Under the pieces are notes generated by a model. That model searched no databases. It had not been told where the DNA came from and worked only from the letters and a program-made list of their open reading frames with translations. 49,645 nucleotides of DNA from an uncultured Selenomonadales bacterium (GTDB lineage Bacteria; Bacillota; Negativicutes; Selenomonadales; Selenomonadaceae), in NCBI GenBank assembly GCA_947304355.1, contig CAMZAX010000018.1:1-49645 (forward strand), given 5' to 3'. Positions 1 to 8,143 of this stretch are shown in pieces. Made by a program: the position numbers and the translations under genes. Every line of letters begins with the position of its first letter. Within the stretch, counting starts at the first letter, position 1.

Positions 1-1187
1 TGATTGACGGCGCGGGGCGTCCGCTCGATACGATTATGACAATGTTGCCGCGTATCTTTTCGTCGGCGACAAGCAAATTCGTCCTGTTGGCGGTGCCGTT
101 CTTCATCCTCGGCGGCAACGTCATGGAGAAGGCGGGCATTTCCGAACGCCTGATTAACTTCGCGCAAAGTTGCGTAGGACACCTGCGCGGCGGCTTGATA
201 GTCGTCATGGTGTCGGTCGCGTGTTTCTTCGCGGCGATAAGCGGTTCGGGGCCGGCGACGGTCGCGGCGTTGGGCATGATTCTTATCCCCGCTATGGTCA
301 AAGTCGGCTATCCCGCTGCGTTCAGTGCGGCGTTGATGGCGGCGGCGGGCGCGACGGGCATTGTTATTCCGCCGTCAATCACGTTCGTCGTTTACGGCTC
401 GGTCGCGGATACGTCAATCGGCAAGCTGTTCTTGTCGGGTATCGTTCCCGGCGTCATGATCGGCATATCGCTGATAATCGTTGCAATGTGGACGACGCGA
501 AACCTTGACATTGAACTTTTGCCCAAGGCGACAAGTGCGGAGCGTTGGGCGTCGTTCAAAGAGGCGTTCTGGGGCTTGCTCATGCCGGGCATCATTTTGG
601 GCGGCATTTACGGCGGTATCTTCACGCCGACCGAAGCGGCGGCTGCCTCGGCGGTTTACGGTCTGTTCGTCGGTTTCTTCATCTACCGCACGCTCAAGCT
701 CAAAGATCTCTACGAAATTTTCGTCAACTCCACGACGACCACGGCGGTTGTCATGTTCATTACGGCGACGGCAAGTTTGTTCGCCTATATCCTGACCAGA
801 GCGCGTCTCGACCTCGCGATAAGCGACGGGCTGATTGACATCACGGGCGGCAACTACATCATGTTCTTGCTTATCGCCAACATCATCTTCCTGATTGCGG
901 GCTGTTTCATGGACGCCACCAGCGCGGTCTTAATCTTCACGCCGCTGTTCCTGCCGGTTGCGCTGAGCTTGGGCATTGACCCGATTCACTTCGGCGCGGT
1001 CATGGTTCTGAACTTGTCAATTGGTCTTGTCACGCCGCCCGTCGGCATAAACTTGTTCGTCGGGTGCGGCATAGCGGACGTATCATTAAAAGATATATCT
1101 GTCGCGGTTATCCCGCTGATTATCGCTTGCTTGATAGTATTGCTTTTGGTAACATATATCCCGCAACTTCCGCTGTTATTTGTATAG
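1..1187 (+). CDS. dctM: TRAP transporter large permease (DctM), 5' partial
   Basis: Large membrane subunit of a tripartite ATP-independent periplasmic transporter, which takes up carboxylates or sugar acids using an ion gradient. The frame is open from base 3, so the true start lies outside the window; about 395 of the usual ~425 residues are visible. Family hallmarks are GSGPATVAALG, PPSITFVVYG, GIFTPTEAAAASAVYG and the C-terminal TPPVGINLFVGCG, among many hydrophobic segments. The small permease (DctQ) and binding protein (DctP) should lie just upstream. Downstream transketolase and dehydrogenase genes suggest a sugar or sugar-acid substrate, but the substrate cannot be read from the sequence. 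Confidence 0.93.
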   Translation, partial: IDGAGRPLDTIMTMLPRIFSSATSKFVLLAVPFFILGGNVMEKAGISERLINFAQSCVGHLRGGLIVVMVSVACFFAAISGSGPATVAALGMILIPAMVKVGYPAAFSAALMAAAGATGIVIPPSITFVVYGSVADTSIGKLFLSGIVPGVMIGISLIIVAMWTTRNLDIELLPKATSAERWASFKEAFWGLLMPGIILGGIYGGIFTPTEAAAASAVYGLFVGFFIYRTLKLKDLYEIFVNSTTTTAVVMFITATASLFAYILTRARLDLAISDGLIDITGGNYIMFLLIANIIFLIAGCFMDATSAVLIFTPLFLPVALSLGIDPIHFGAVMVLNLSIGLVTPPVGINLFVGCGIADVSLKDISVAVIPLIIACLIVLLLVTYIPQLPLLFV

Positions 1188-1220
1188 CACGGGAGAAAAA
1201 TTTCTGGAGGATTGGTTACC

Positions 1221-1931
1221 ATGAAAAAAACTTTTGCGGTGCTCATGCTCGCGGCAATGCTGTTCTCGGCGGGCTGCGGCAACACCATGGACGGCGCGAA
1301 GAAAGACGCTCAAGACGCCGCCGCCAAAGTCGAACAGACTGCCAACGAGGCTAAGGACAAAGCTAACGAGGCAAAAGACGCCGCTGCCGCCAAAGTCGAC
1401 GAGGCCAAGGCTGACGCCACCGCCAAAGTCGACGAGGCTAAAGACGCCGCCAAGGACGCCGCCAACAAGGCTACCGAAAACGCGACTGCCAAGATCGACG
1501 AGATGGCGTCTGAAGCCAAAAATGCAATGAACGCTACTGACGCAATGGAAGAAGCCATGAGCGGCAGAATGGTTTCGCTCGGCGGCTTGATGCCCGGCAG
1601 TACGACGATTGAAGACGTGCAGGCTATGTTCGGCGAAGCGACCGATGTCAACGGCAAAGTCATGACGTTTGTCGAAGGGCTCAAAGTCACGTTCGACGAC
1701 GGCAACAAAGTCACGACCATTACCACGACAAGCCCGTCCTTCGATTCGGGCGACGGTGTTTATGTCGGCGACGCCGATTACGCGCTCAACGACTACTGCG
1801 GTCCTGCGGACGCGATTCGCCAAGTCGGCGACGGTGTCGAATACGAATACAACAGCGGCGACAAAAAATCCGTCGTTATCTACAAGGCGACCAATGGCAT
1901 CATCTCCGAAATCACCTGCAAACTCAAATAA
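1221..1931 (+). CDS. Lipoprotein with Ala/Lys/Glu 11-residue repeats and BamE-like C-terminal domain
   Basis: Predicted lipoprotein of about 236 residues. The N-terminus MKKTFAVLMLAAMLFSAGC is a lipoprotein signal with lipobox FSAGC. Next comes an approximately 80-residue Ala/Lys/Glu/Asp region with 11-residue periodicity (AKDAAAAKVDE, AKADATAKVDE, ATENATAKIDE), expected to form a long amphipathic helix like LEA or apolipoprotein repeats. The C-terminal ~115 residues contain PGSTTIEDVQAMFGEA, resembling the start of SmpA/BamE-type domains. ATG 1221 is preferred over the in-frame TTG at 1212 because GGAGG (1206-1210) is 10 bases from the ATG but touches the TTG. Function unknown; an envelope tether or spacer is plausible. 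A terminator follows. Confidence 0.85.
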   Translation: MKKTFAVLMLAAMLFSAGCGNTMDGAKKDAQDAAAKVEQTANEAKDKANEAKDAAAAKVDEAKADATAKVDEAKDAAKDAANKATENATAKIDEMASEAKNAMNATDAMEEAMSGRMVSLGGLMPGSTTIEDVQAMFGEATDVNGKVMTFVEGLKVTFDDGNKVTTITTTSPSFDSGDGVYVGDADYALNDYCGPADAIRQVGDGVEYEYNSGDKKSVVIYKATNGIISEITCKLK

Positions 1932-1967
1932 TCTGTTTCCAAACTGAAAAGCTGTCAGCAATTCATA

Positions 1968-2006
1968 GGGCGCGGCTCGTTAACTGCGCGTCGCGTCCTT
2001 TGTTTT
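1968..2006 (+). terminator. Rho-independent terminator after the lipoprotein gene
   Basis: Stem GGGCGCG (1968-1974) pairs with CGCGTCC (1992-1998, one G-U), followed by TTTGTTTT. It separates the TRAP/lipoprotein unit from the transketolase genes, whose GGAGG site begins shortly after. Confidence 0.65.
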
Positions 2007-2025
2007 ACCATAAGGAGGGTTATTC

Positions 2026-2856
2026 ATGAAGAAAAGGACAGTCGAAGAACTCAAGGAGATCGCGAAGGATTTGCGCAAGAAAGTCGTTACGATGGTTTAC
2101 GAAGCGCAATCGGGACACCCCGGCGGATCGCTGTCGGCGGCGGACTTCGTGACGGCTTGCTACTTCCGCGAAATGAACGTCGACCCGAAAAATCCCAAGT
2201 GGGAAGACCGCGACCGTTTCGTCTTGTCGAAAGGTCACGTTTGCCCAATTCAGTACGCCGCGCTCGGCACGCTCGGTTTCTTCCCCGAAGAAGTCTTGCA
2301 CACGCTCCGTCAAGAAGGCTCGCCGCTCCAAGGTCATCCCAACATGCACTGCCCCGGCATTGACATCCCCACCGGCTCGCTCGGTCAAGGTTTCGCCTGC
2401 GCTGTCGGCATGGCTATCGGGCTCAAAATCGACAACAAACCGTCTCGCGTCTTCGCGGTGCTCGGCGACGGCGAATGCCAAGAGGGCGAAATCTGGGAGG
2501 CTGCCGCTACCGCCAACAAATATCAACTCGACAACCTTATCGTCTTCGTCGACGTGAACAATCTGCAAATCGACGGCACCACCGACGAAGTCATGCCCAA
2601 CCTCGACCTCGGCGAAAAGTTCAAGGCGTTCGGCTTTGAAATTTACAACATCGACGGCAACGACATGGCGCAAATTGTCCGCACGCTCGACACAATCAGA
2701 ATGCACAGCCACGACCACAAGCCCAAATGCATTATCGGGCAAACGACCAAGGGCAAGGGCGTTTCCTACATGGAGAACGTCGCAAGCTGGCACGGCGTCG
2801 CGCCCAACAAGGAACAATACGAACAGGCAATGAAAGACCTTGAGGAGGGATTCTGA
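2026..2856 (+). CDS. Transketolase, N-terminal (ThDP-binding) subunit
   Basis: First half of a split transketolase, 276 residues, moving two-carbon ketol units between sugar phosphates with thiamine diphosphate. Visible motifs are GHPGGSLSAADFV, the substrate-loop region VLSKGHVCPIQYAALG, and the ThDP/Mg motif GDGECQEGEIWE with NN about 30 residues later. AAGGAGG lies just before ATG 2026. The C-terminal half follows after one base. Split transketolases are common in Firmicutes. The neighbouring TRAP permease and SDR suggest a dedicated catabolic copy rather than, or besides, the pentose phosphate enzyme. Confidence 0.93.
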   Translation: MKKRTVEELKEIAKDLRKKVVTMVYEAQSGHPGGSLSAADFVTACYFREMNVDPKNPKWEDRDRFVLSKGHVCPIQYAALGTLGFFPEEVLHTLRQEGSPLQGHPNMHCPGIDIPTGSLGQGFACAVGMAIGLKIDNKPSRVFAVLGDGECQEGEIWEAAATANKYQLDNLIVFVDVNNLQIDGTTDEVMPNLDLGEKFKAFGFEIYNIDGNDMAQIVRTLDTIRMHSHDHKPKCIIGQTTKGKGVSYMENVASWHGVAPNKEQYEQAMKDLEEGF

Positions 2857-2857
2857 T

Positions 2858-3781
2858 ATGGAAAAAAAGGCAACCCGCAACGGCTTCGGCGAGGAAATGG
2901 TTGTCCTCGGCAAAGAAAATAAAAACATCTTCATCGTCGACGCGGATATCGGCAAATCCTGCAAGACTGACGGCTTCGCGCACGCTTACCCCGAACAGCA
3001 CATCAACGTCGGTATCGCCGAACAGAACGCGGCGGGCGTCGCGGCGGGCATGGCTACCGTCGGCAAAATCCCGTTCGTCGTCACTTACGCCGTCTTCGGT
3101 TCGCTCCGCATGTGCGAAATGATTCGTCAAGAAATCGCTTACCCGCGCCTCAACGTCAAAATTGCTTGCTCACACGGCGGCTTGACTCCGGCAAATGACG
3201 GCGCAAGTCATCAAGCGATTGAGGATATGGGCGTCATGCGCACAATCCCCAATATGACGGTTATCATGCCCGCCGACTATTGGGCTGCACGCAAACTCAC
3301 CCGCGCCATCGCCGAATATGACGGACCCGCGTTTATCCGCTTCACCCGCGACGCCATTCCGATTATCTACGACGAAAATACCGAATTCACTATCGGCAAG
3401 GCGCATATCGCCCGCGAAGGCAAGGACATTGCGATTATCGCCAACGGCGACATGGTTTGCTACGGGCTCGACGCCGCCGCCAAACTCGCCGAAGAAGGCA
3501 TTGACGCCAAAGTTGTCGACATGCACACCATTAAGCCGCTCGACGTTGACGCCGTGAAAGACTGCATTAACAATATCGGCAAAATCATCACCGTCGAAGA
3601 CCACAACATCATTAACGGGCTCGGCTCGGCTGTCTGCGAAGTTGTCGCGGAAGCCGGCAAGGGCAGAGTCATTCGCTTCGGCATTCAAGACCAATTCGGC
3701 GAATCGGCTCCCTATCACCGCCTGCTTGAGAAAAACGGCATCACCGTCGACGCCATTGTCGCGGCGGCGAAAAATTTCTGA
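2858..3781 (+). CDS. Transketolase, C-terminal subunit
   Basis: Second half of the split transketolase, 307 residues, carrying the pyrimidine-binding and C-terminal domains. NVGIAEQNAAGVAAGMA contains the conserved glutamate that activates ThDP. SHGGLTPANDGASHQAIEDM is the usual active-site stretch, and the last ~110 residues form the transketolase C-terminal domain. ATG 2858 is chosen over the in-frame TTG at 2840 because GAGGAGG (2843-2849) precedes it correctly and it lies one base after the upstream stop. The two subunits should form a heterotetramer. DXS-like specificity is unlikely given the split form and context. Confidence 0.93.
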   Translation: MEKKATRNGFGEEMVVLGKENKNIFIVDADIGKSCKTDGFAHAYPEQHINVGIAEQNAAGVAAGMATVGKIPFVVTYAVFGSLRMCEMIRQEIAYPRLNVKIACSHGGLTPANDGASHQAIEDMGVMRTIPNMTVIMPADYWAARKLTRAIAEYDGPAFIRFTRDAIPIIYDENTEFTIGKAHIAREGKDIAIIANGDMVCYGLDAAAKLAEEGIDAKVVDMHTIKPLDVDAVKDCINNIGKIITVEDHNIINGLGSAVCEVVAEAGKGRVIRFGIQDQFGESAPYHRLLEKNGITVDAIVAAAKNF

Positions 3782-3805
3782 TAAAAATTTTTGGAGGTAG
3801 TAACA

Positions 3806-4570
3806 ATGTTTGATTTCAAAGACCAAGTCGTTATCGTCACGGGTTCGGGCTCCAAGCGCGGCATCGGTCGCGGCATTGCCAACATGTTCGCCGAAGCGGG
3901 CGCAAACGTTATTATCGCCGACATGAACGAACAGGGCTGCAAAGACACCGTTGCCGAAATCAAAGCGGCGGGCTACAAAGCCGACGGGTTCGTACTCAAC
4001 ATCGCCGACGAAGCAAGCGTCAATGCGTTCGTCAAAAACGTCAAAGACAAATACGGCAAAATCGACGTCCTCGTAAACAACGCCGGCATTACCCAGCGCG
4101 TCACCGTCCACGACATGACCCTTGACGATATGAAACGCATCTTTACCGTCAACATGTTTGGCACGTTCCTCATCACCAAGGCTGTCGTCGAAGTCATGAA
4201 GGAGCGCAAGTACGGGCGTATCGTCAGTCTGTCCAGCGTCTCGGCGAAACGCGGCGGCGGCGTTTTCGGCGGTGCTCACTACAGCGCGTCCAAGGCTGCT
4301 TTGCTCGGTTTCAGCAAGAATCTCGCCCGCGAAGTCGCCGAATACGGCATTACCGTCAACTGCGTCTGCCCCGGCGCGATTAACACCGACATTCGCAAGA
4401 ACATGAACGGCACCGAAGAAGACGACATCAAGCTTGCCAAAGAAATCCCCATGAAACGTATCGGCGAAGTCTTCGAAGTTGCCGGACCGATTGTGTTCCT
4501 CGCGTCGAAGGAAGCGGGCTACATCACCGGCGAAGACATCGACATCAACGGCGGCTCACACATGGATTGA
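3806..4570 (+). CDS. SDR-family NAD(P)-dependent oxidoreductase
   Basis: Classical short-chain dehydrogenase of 254 residues, interconverting an alcohol and a ketone on a small, probably sugar-derived substrate. Visible are the cofactor motif TGSGSKRGIGRG (residues 12-23), acidic D39 after beta-2 (favouring NAD over NADP), NNAG (91-94), catalytic S143/S144 and YSASK with Y159 and K163, and a C-terminal GYITGEDIDINGG typical of 3-oxoacyl-reductase-like sugar dehydrogenases. GGAGG precedes ATG 3806; an in-frame TTG at 3791 overlaps the ribosome site and is rejected. It is the last gene of the transketolase cluster. Substrate unknown. Confidence 0.9.
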   Translation: MFDFKDQVVIVTGSGSKRGIGRGIANMFAEAGANVIIADMNEQGCKDTVAEIKAAGYKADGFVLNIADEASVNAFVKNVKDKYGKIDVLVNNAGITQRVTVHDMTLDDMKRIFTVNMFGTFLITKAVVEVMKERKYGRIVSLSSVSAKRGGGVFGGAHYSASKAALLGFSKNLAREVAEYGITVNCVCPGAINTDIRKNMNGTEEDDIKLAKEIPMKRIGEVFEVAGPIVFLASKEAGYITGEDIDINGGSHMD

Positions 4571-4645
4571 TAAGGGACAAGGGACACGGGAAAAGGGGCA
4601 AGGGTTTTTGACTTGTCCCTTGTCCCTTACCCCTTGTCCCTTTTT
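4571..4645 (+). terminator. Long G-rich/C-rich imperfect hairpin built from GGGACAA-type heptamers
   Basis: The left arm is a run of GGGACAA-like units and the right arm is its imperfect inverse (TTGTCCC units), closing over a T-rich loop and ending in TTTTT. It can act as terminator of the transketolase-SDR unit. The G-rich arm has four or more GGG tracts spaced by four bases and could alternatively form a G-quadruplex. A related direct heptamer array lies at 22746-22784. Confidence 0.55.
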
Positions 4646-4660
4646 AAGGAGTTGATTGAT

Positions 4661-5326
4661 TTGAACTCTGAACAATTCGAGGCCATGCTTGACGAGTATC
4701 GCGCCCGCGACATCCATTTCCTGCACCTCAAAACGTCGTTGCGCGATTGGTTCTTCGTTATCGACGACAGCTACTATTTGACTTACCGCGACGACAAAAA
4801 GGAAATCGTCGTAAGCTGGCTGGTTAAGCCCAAAGACGACCGCCACGAGGAATTTTATTTTTACAACACCAACAGTCGCGGCTTCAATCAATGGTACGGC
4901 GACGTCATTCACGATTTTGAGGCAATGGACGAGCGCGAATTCTATCACGAGCCGTATTACGAAGACCTTTACATCAACTACATGAACGAAGACGAAAAAG
5001 TTCCGCTCAAAGATTTTCTCGCCGTCATTCCGCGCACAAATTACAAAATCTTCGGCACGTTCCTGCTGTGCGACGAGATCGGCTCCGGCTTTGACAAAGA
5101 CGAAAAATCTTATAAGGGCGACACCTCGATTATCGCCGCGCAATTCAGATTCTGGACTCGGCAAGAGGAAATCAAGCCGTTCAATTACGTCCTGCGCGAA
5201 CCCGTCAAGTCGCCCGCGATTAATCTCGCCGAAATCGAAGAAATCATTCCCGCACACACGAACAGTCGTTTCGTCTTCGATGACGGCTCCGTCCGCATGC
5301 TCAAAGAAATCCTCAACAACAAATGA
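4661..5326 (+). CDS. Hypothetical protein
   Basis: Soluble acidic protein of 221 residues rich in Asp, Glu, Tyr and Phe, with no signal peptide and no motif I recognise. The start is TTG 4661, nine bases after AAGGAG (4646-4651). Longer readings run back into the GGGACAA-type hairpin and are not credible. The middle (SWLVKPKDDRHEEFYFYNTN) looks like beta strands of a compact domain. It stands alone between a hairpin and a terminator, so context gives no function. Confidence 0.75.
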   Translation: MNSEQFEAMLDEYRARDIHFLHLKTSLRDWFFVIDDSYYLTYRDDKKEIVVSWLVKPKDDRHEEFYFYNTNSRGFNQWYGDVIHDFEAMDEREFYHEPYYEDLYINYMNEDEKVPLKDFLAVIPRTNYKIFGTFLLCDEIGSGFDKDEKSYKGDTSIIAAQFRFWTRQEEIKPFNYVLREPVKSPAINLAEIEEIIPAHTNSRFVFDDGSVRMLKEILNNK

Positions 5327-5352
5327 CAGCTCAAAAATTTTTTCATAAACAC

Positions 5353-5381
5353 GGTCGTCCGAAATGCGGGCGGCTTTTTTT
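5353..5381 (+). terminator. Rho-independent terminator
   Basis: Stem GTCGTCCG / CGGGCGGC with a short loop followed by TTTTTTT, directly after the hypothetical gene. Confidence 0.75.
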
Positions 5382-5417
5382 ATGATATAATCGGCAAAAA
5401 TTTTTGGGGGCGGAAAA

Positions 5418-6023
5418 TTGTTCGCGGAAATTTTATTCGGCACGACGCTTGCCGCTATTGCAACCTGCGCGGGCTCGCTGTGGATTGACAGGCTGTATCG
5501 GGCGTCGGAAGAGCTCAGTTTCCCCGAAAACATTTCGGAGCGCGCAAAATTCCGCAAGCCGATTCTGTTCGTGTCGTTGGCGATTTTGTTTTGCGCCGCG
5601 CAGGATTTGTGGACGATTGCGGCGATTTTTTTGCTCGCGCTCATGACGGCGACGGACTTTGAACAATACATGCTGTTCGACGCGATGACGTTGCCGCTTA
5701 CGCTAATCGGTGCGGCTCGCGCGTGGCAAATGAACTTCGACTTGCTTGACTGCGCGGCGGCGGCTTTAATCGGCGGCGGAGCGTTTTTCGTGCTGGCGTT
5801 GCTGTCGAAAGGCGCATTGGGCGGCGGCGACGTGAAATTAATCGCGGCGTTGGGCTTGTATTTCGGCGGCGAAGAACTTTTGAACGTCGTGCTAACCGGG
5901 ACGATTTTTGGCGGCGCGGCGGCGTTGCTGATGATTGCGGCGGGAAAAAAGCAACGTAACAGTTATTTTGCTTACGGGCCGTACTTCGCGCTGACGGCGA
6001 TTTATTTTTTGCTCACACGTTAG
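5418..6023 (+). CDS. Prepilin peptidase, A24 family (short form)
   Basis: Membrane aspartyl protease that cleaves leader peptides of type IV pilin-like or type II secretion pseudopilins. It has 201 residues, mostly transmembrane. Catalytic aspartates are in TATDFEQYMLFD (D80) and GALGGGDVKL (D138). The N-terminal methyltransferase domain with paired CxxC found in PilD/ComC is missing, so this is the short TadV/CpaA-like or peptidase-only form. The start is TTG 5418 behind a G-rich site. No pilin gene is adjacent; a GspE-like ATPase lies at 41872-43059. The stop overlaps the ribosome site of the next gene, indicating co-transcription. Confidence 0.88.
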   Translation: MFAEILFGTTLAAIATCAGSLWIDRLYRASEELSFPENISERAKFRKPILFVSLAILFCAAQDLWTIAAIFLLALMTATDFEQYMLFDAMTLPLTLIGAARAWQMNFDLLDCAAAALIGGGAFFVLALLSKGALGGGDVKLIAALGLYFGGEELLNVVLTGTIFGGAAALLMIAAGKKQRNSYFAYGPYFALTAIYFLLTR

Positions 6024-6034
6024 GAGATGTGATT

Positions 6035-6850
6035 ATGAAAATTCCACGCGTCGACTTCGCGATAATCGGCGGGTCGGGCACGCTTTCGAGCGACTTCCCG
6101 AAAAATGCGGGTGCGGAAGTTTTGGCGGACAATCTGTTTTTCGAGACGCCTTACGGTCGAAGTCCCGCCTTCAGGCTTTGCACCGTCGACGGGAAAAATT
6201 TTTTGGCTTGCAAGATGCACGGCTGGCGCAGCGGCGTCACTCGCGCAGATTCGTCGCGACAAATTTTCTGGACGTTTCGAGAGGCGGGCGTCAAACGAAT
6301 TTTTTCGGAGAGCGGCGTCGGCACCGTCAATCATCTGCTCAACCCGCGCGATTTGATGATTCCCGATGATTATCTGGACTTGTCGACGCGCAAGGACGTT
6401 CAGCTTGACGGGCGTTACCTGCTGATTATGCGCGACGCCCTTTGCCCGCAACTGCGCGGCGAACTGTTGACGGCAGCGAAAAAATTTTACGGCGGCAGAA
6501 TTTTCGAGCGCGGGATCTGCGCGGTCACCGACGGTCGTCACTTCGAGAGCCCCGCCGAAATCGCAATGCTCAAAGGTCACGCCGATATCGTAAGCCAGAG
6601 CCTTGCGCCCGAAGTCTACCTTGCGCGCGAAATCGGCGCGTGTTACGCAAATCTGTCGTTCGTCGTCAATTACGGCGAGGGTATTCGCGTTTGGTCGCAC
6701 GATGTCATGAAGGAAATTTTTTTCGACGACGCAAAACTTATCGGCGAAATCTTGCTTGACGCGCTGAAGAACACGCCCGCCGACGAGAGAACTTGCCAAT
6801 GCCGCGCCCTTCGCAAGGAGACGTTGCTCAAAGAAATTTACGACGCATAA
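6035..6850 (+). CDS. MTA/purine nucleoside phosphorylase family protein
   Basis: Phosphorylase of the MTAP/PNP family, which splits 5'-methylthioadenosine or a 6-oxopurine nucleoside with phosphate. It has 271 residues. IIGGSGT near the N-terminus is the phosphate-binding loop, and GVGTVNHLLNPRDLMIPDD matches the family block GV.AVGSL...PGDFVIPDQ. The usual HGxGH motif is replaced by HGWRSGVTRAD, so specificity may differ from classical MtnP. ATG 6035 follows AGGAG (6022-6026); the GTG at 6029 is too close. It is transcribed with the prepilin peptidase but no functional link is evident. Confidence 0.82.
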   Translation: MKIPRVDFAIIGGSGTLSSDFPKNAGAEVLADNLFFETPYGRSPAFRLCTVDGKNFLACKMHGWRSGVTRADSSRQIFWTFREAGVKRIFSESGVGTVNHLLNPRDLMIPDDYLDLSTRKDVQLDGRYLLIMRDALCPQLRGELLTAAKKFYGGRIFERGICAVTDGRHFESPAEIAMLKGHADIVSQSLAPEVYLAREIGACYANLSFVVNYGEGIRVWSHDVMKEIFFDDAKLIGEILLDALKNTPADERTCQCRALRKETLLKEIYDA

Positions 6851-6856
6851 AAAAAT

Positions 6857-6890
6857 CCCCGCGCAGGTTGCTTGCTTGCACGGGGTTTTC
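6857..6890. terminator. Bidirectional terminator between convergent genes
   Basis: CCCCG (6857-6861) pairs with CGGGG (6881-6885) around a Gly/Cys-codon-like inner stem, flanked by A-run on the left and TTTTCGTTT on the right. It serves both the phosphorylase (plus) and the hydrolase (minus). Confidence 0.65.
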
Positions 6891-6904
6891 GTTTGCCGCG
6901 AAGA

Positions 6905-8047
6905 TTATTTAAGATTGTCCTTGAAAAATTTGTTCAGCCTGTCGAACGGGATTTTGTCGAAGTTGTCGTAAAGGTCGGTGTGCGTCGCGCCGGGGACGAC
7001 GATAATTTCTTTCGGGCTGCTCGCCTGCGCGTAAAGATTGTCGCTGTGATATTTCGAGTGCGCCTTGTCGCCCGTGATTAACATAATCGGGCGCGGGCTG
7101 AGTTCGTCGACGTGCACATCAAGCGGGAAGTTGAAGAAACCGTAAGGCGTCGTCGAAGACCAGATACTGTTTGAATTTATCGCGCGCGGGTGAAACGCTC
7201 TGCCGCGATAGTAAGCGAAAAACTCTTTGGTGACCGAATCGACGTCGGCGGGCAGTGCGGGCGGGAACATTTTGCCGTCCGTGCCAATCGCCTTGCCGTT
7301 GACGACGGGCACTTCGTGATAGCCGGGCAAAGTCTTTCCGAGCGCGGCTTCCTTCCAACGCATATCGGCGAGATATTCTTTGACGGCTTCGCGTTGAGCC
7401 GGCGTGTAGTAGTCGCCTTGGTAGTGGTTGCGAATGCTGTCAACCATGTCGTACATTGCCGAAGTCGCCACGGCTTTGATTCGCACGTCGTTAATCGCGG
7501 CAGTGACAGCCATTCCGCTCAAGCCGCAAATGCCCATCGCGCCGATTCGTTCGCGGTCGACGTAAGCCAACGAGCCGACGAAATCAACCGCCGCGCTGTA
7601 GTCTTCCGTGAAAATATCGGGCGAGGCAACGTCGCGGACAGTGCCGCCGCTTTCGCCCGTGAACGACGGATCGAACGCCACGGCGACAAAGCCCGCCTTT
7701 GCGAACTCTTGCGCGTAAAGACCCGACGATTGCTCTTTGACTGCGCCGAACGGCCCGCTGACGACTATCGCGGCGTATTTTTTGTTCGCGTCAAAGTTTT
7801 TGGGCAGGTAGAGATGACCCGCCACGTCAATCCCGTAACGGTTGCGGAACGTCACGAACTTTGTCTGAATCGACTTGTCGACTTTGAAAACCCGCGTGTC
7901 GTCGCGCAGATTTTTTATCGAAGAATTTTTCATCGTCGTCGAAGTCACGGAATTCATCGGAGCTGCCGAAGCGTCGCTGAAAGTTCCCATTGAAATCACT
8001 CCCGCCAGCATTGCCGCCAATATCACAGATTTTTTCGGTTTGAACAT
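6905..8047 (-). CDS. Secreted alpha/beta hydrolase (dienelactone-hydrolase-like, Cys nucleophile)
   Basis: Exported alpha/beta hydrolase of 380 residues. Residues 1-29 form a signal peptide ending ASA. The nucleophile elbow is GICGLSG with C174 in place of serine, as in dienelactone hydrolases and YcjY-type proteins. The acid is probably in LITGDKAHS and the histidine in GATHTDLYD near the C-terminus. AAAGGAG precedes ATG 8047 on the minus strand. It is divergent from a LysR regulator that probably controls it. The substrate is unknown; oxidoreductase-linked ester or lactone hydrolysis are options. Homologous secreted hydrolases often accompany LysR genes. Confidence 0.85.
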   Translation of the reverse strand: MFKPKKSVILAAMLAGVISMGTFSDASAAPMNSVTSTTMKNSSIKNLRDDTRVFKVDKSIQTKFVTFRNRYGIDVAGHLYLPKNFDANKKYAAIVVSGPFGAVKEQSSGLYAQEFAKAGFVAVAFDPSFTGESGGTVRDVASPDIFTEDYSAAVDFVGSLAYVDRERIGAMGICGLSGMAVTAAINDVRIKAVATSAMYDMVDSIRNHYQGDYYTPAQREAVKEYLADMRWKEAALGKTLPGYHEVPVVNGKAIGTDGKMFPPALPADVDSVTKEFFAYYRGRAFHPRAINSNSIWSSTTPYGFFNFPLDVHVDELSPRPIMLITGDKAHSKYHSDNLYAQASSPKEIIVVPGATHTDLYDNFDKIPFDRLNKFFKDNLK

Positions 8048-8079
8048 GTCGCCCCTCTCCTTTACATGTCGTTGCGTGA

Positions 8080-8109
8080 ATTATATAATCGCCGCGCAGA
8101 TTAATACAA
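8080..8109 (-). promoter_or_regulatory. Hydrolase promoter with palindromic -10 in LysR-hydrolase divergent region
   Basis: On the minus strand TTGTAT-N18-TATAAT (-35 at 8109-8104, -10 at 8085-8080). The -10 lies in the perfect palindrome ATTATATAAT (8080-8089), which gives a TATAAT in both directions. This is a likely region for LysR binding; no unambiguous T-N11-A box was assigned. Confidence 0.5.
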
Positions 8110-8143
8110 TGCCGCAAATTTATCGACGAGGTAAGAAAATTCT

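Noticed and set aside
1176..1961. 261-codon minus-strand ORF opposite the lipoprotein
   Set aside because: Mirror of Ala/Lys/Asp repeat codons (Leu/Val/Gly/Phe-rich nonsense); the lipoprotein has lipobox and ribosome site.
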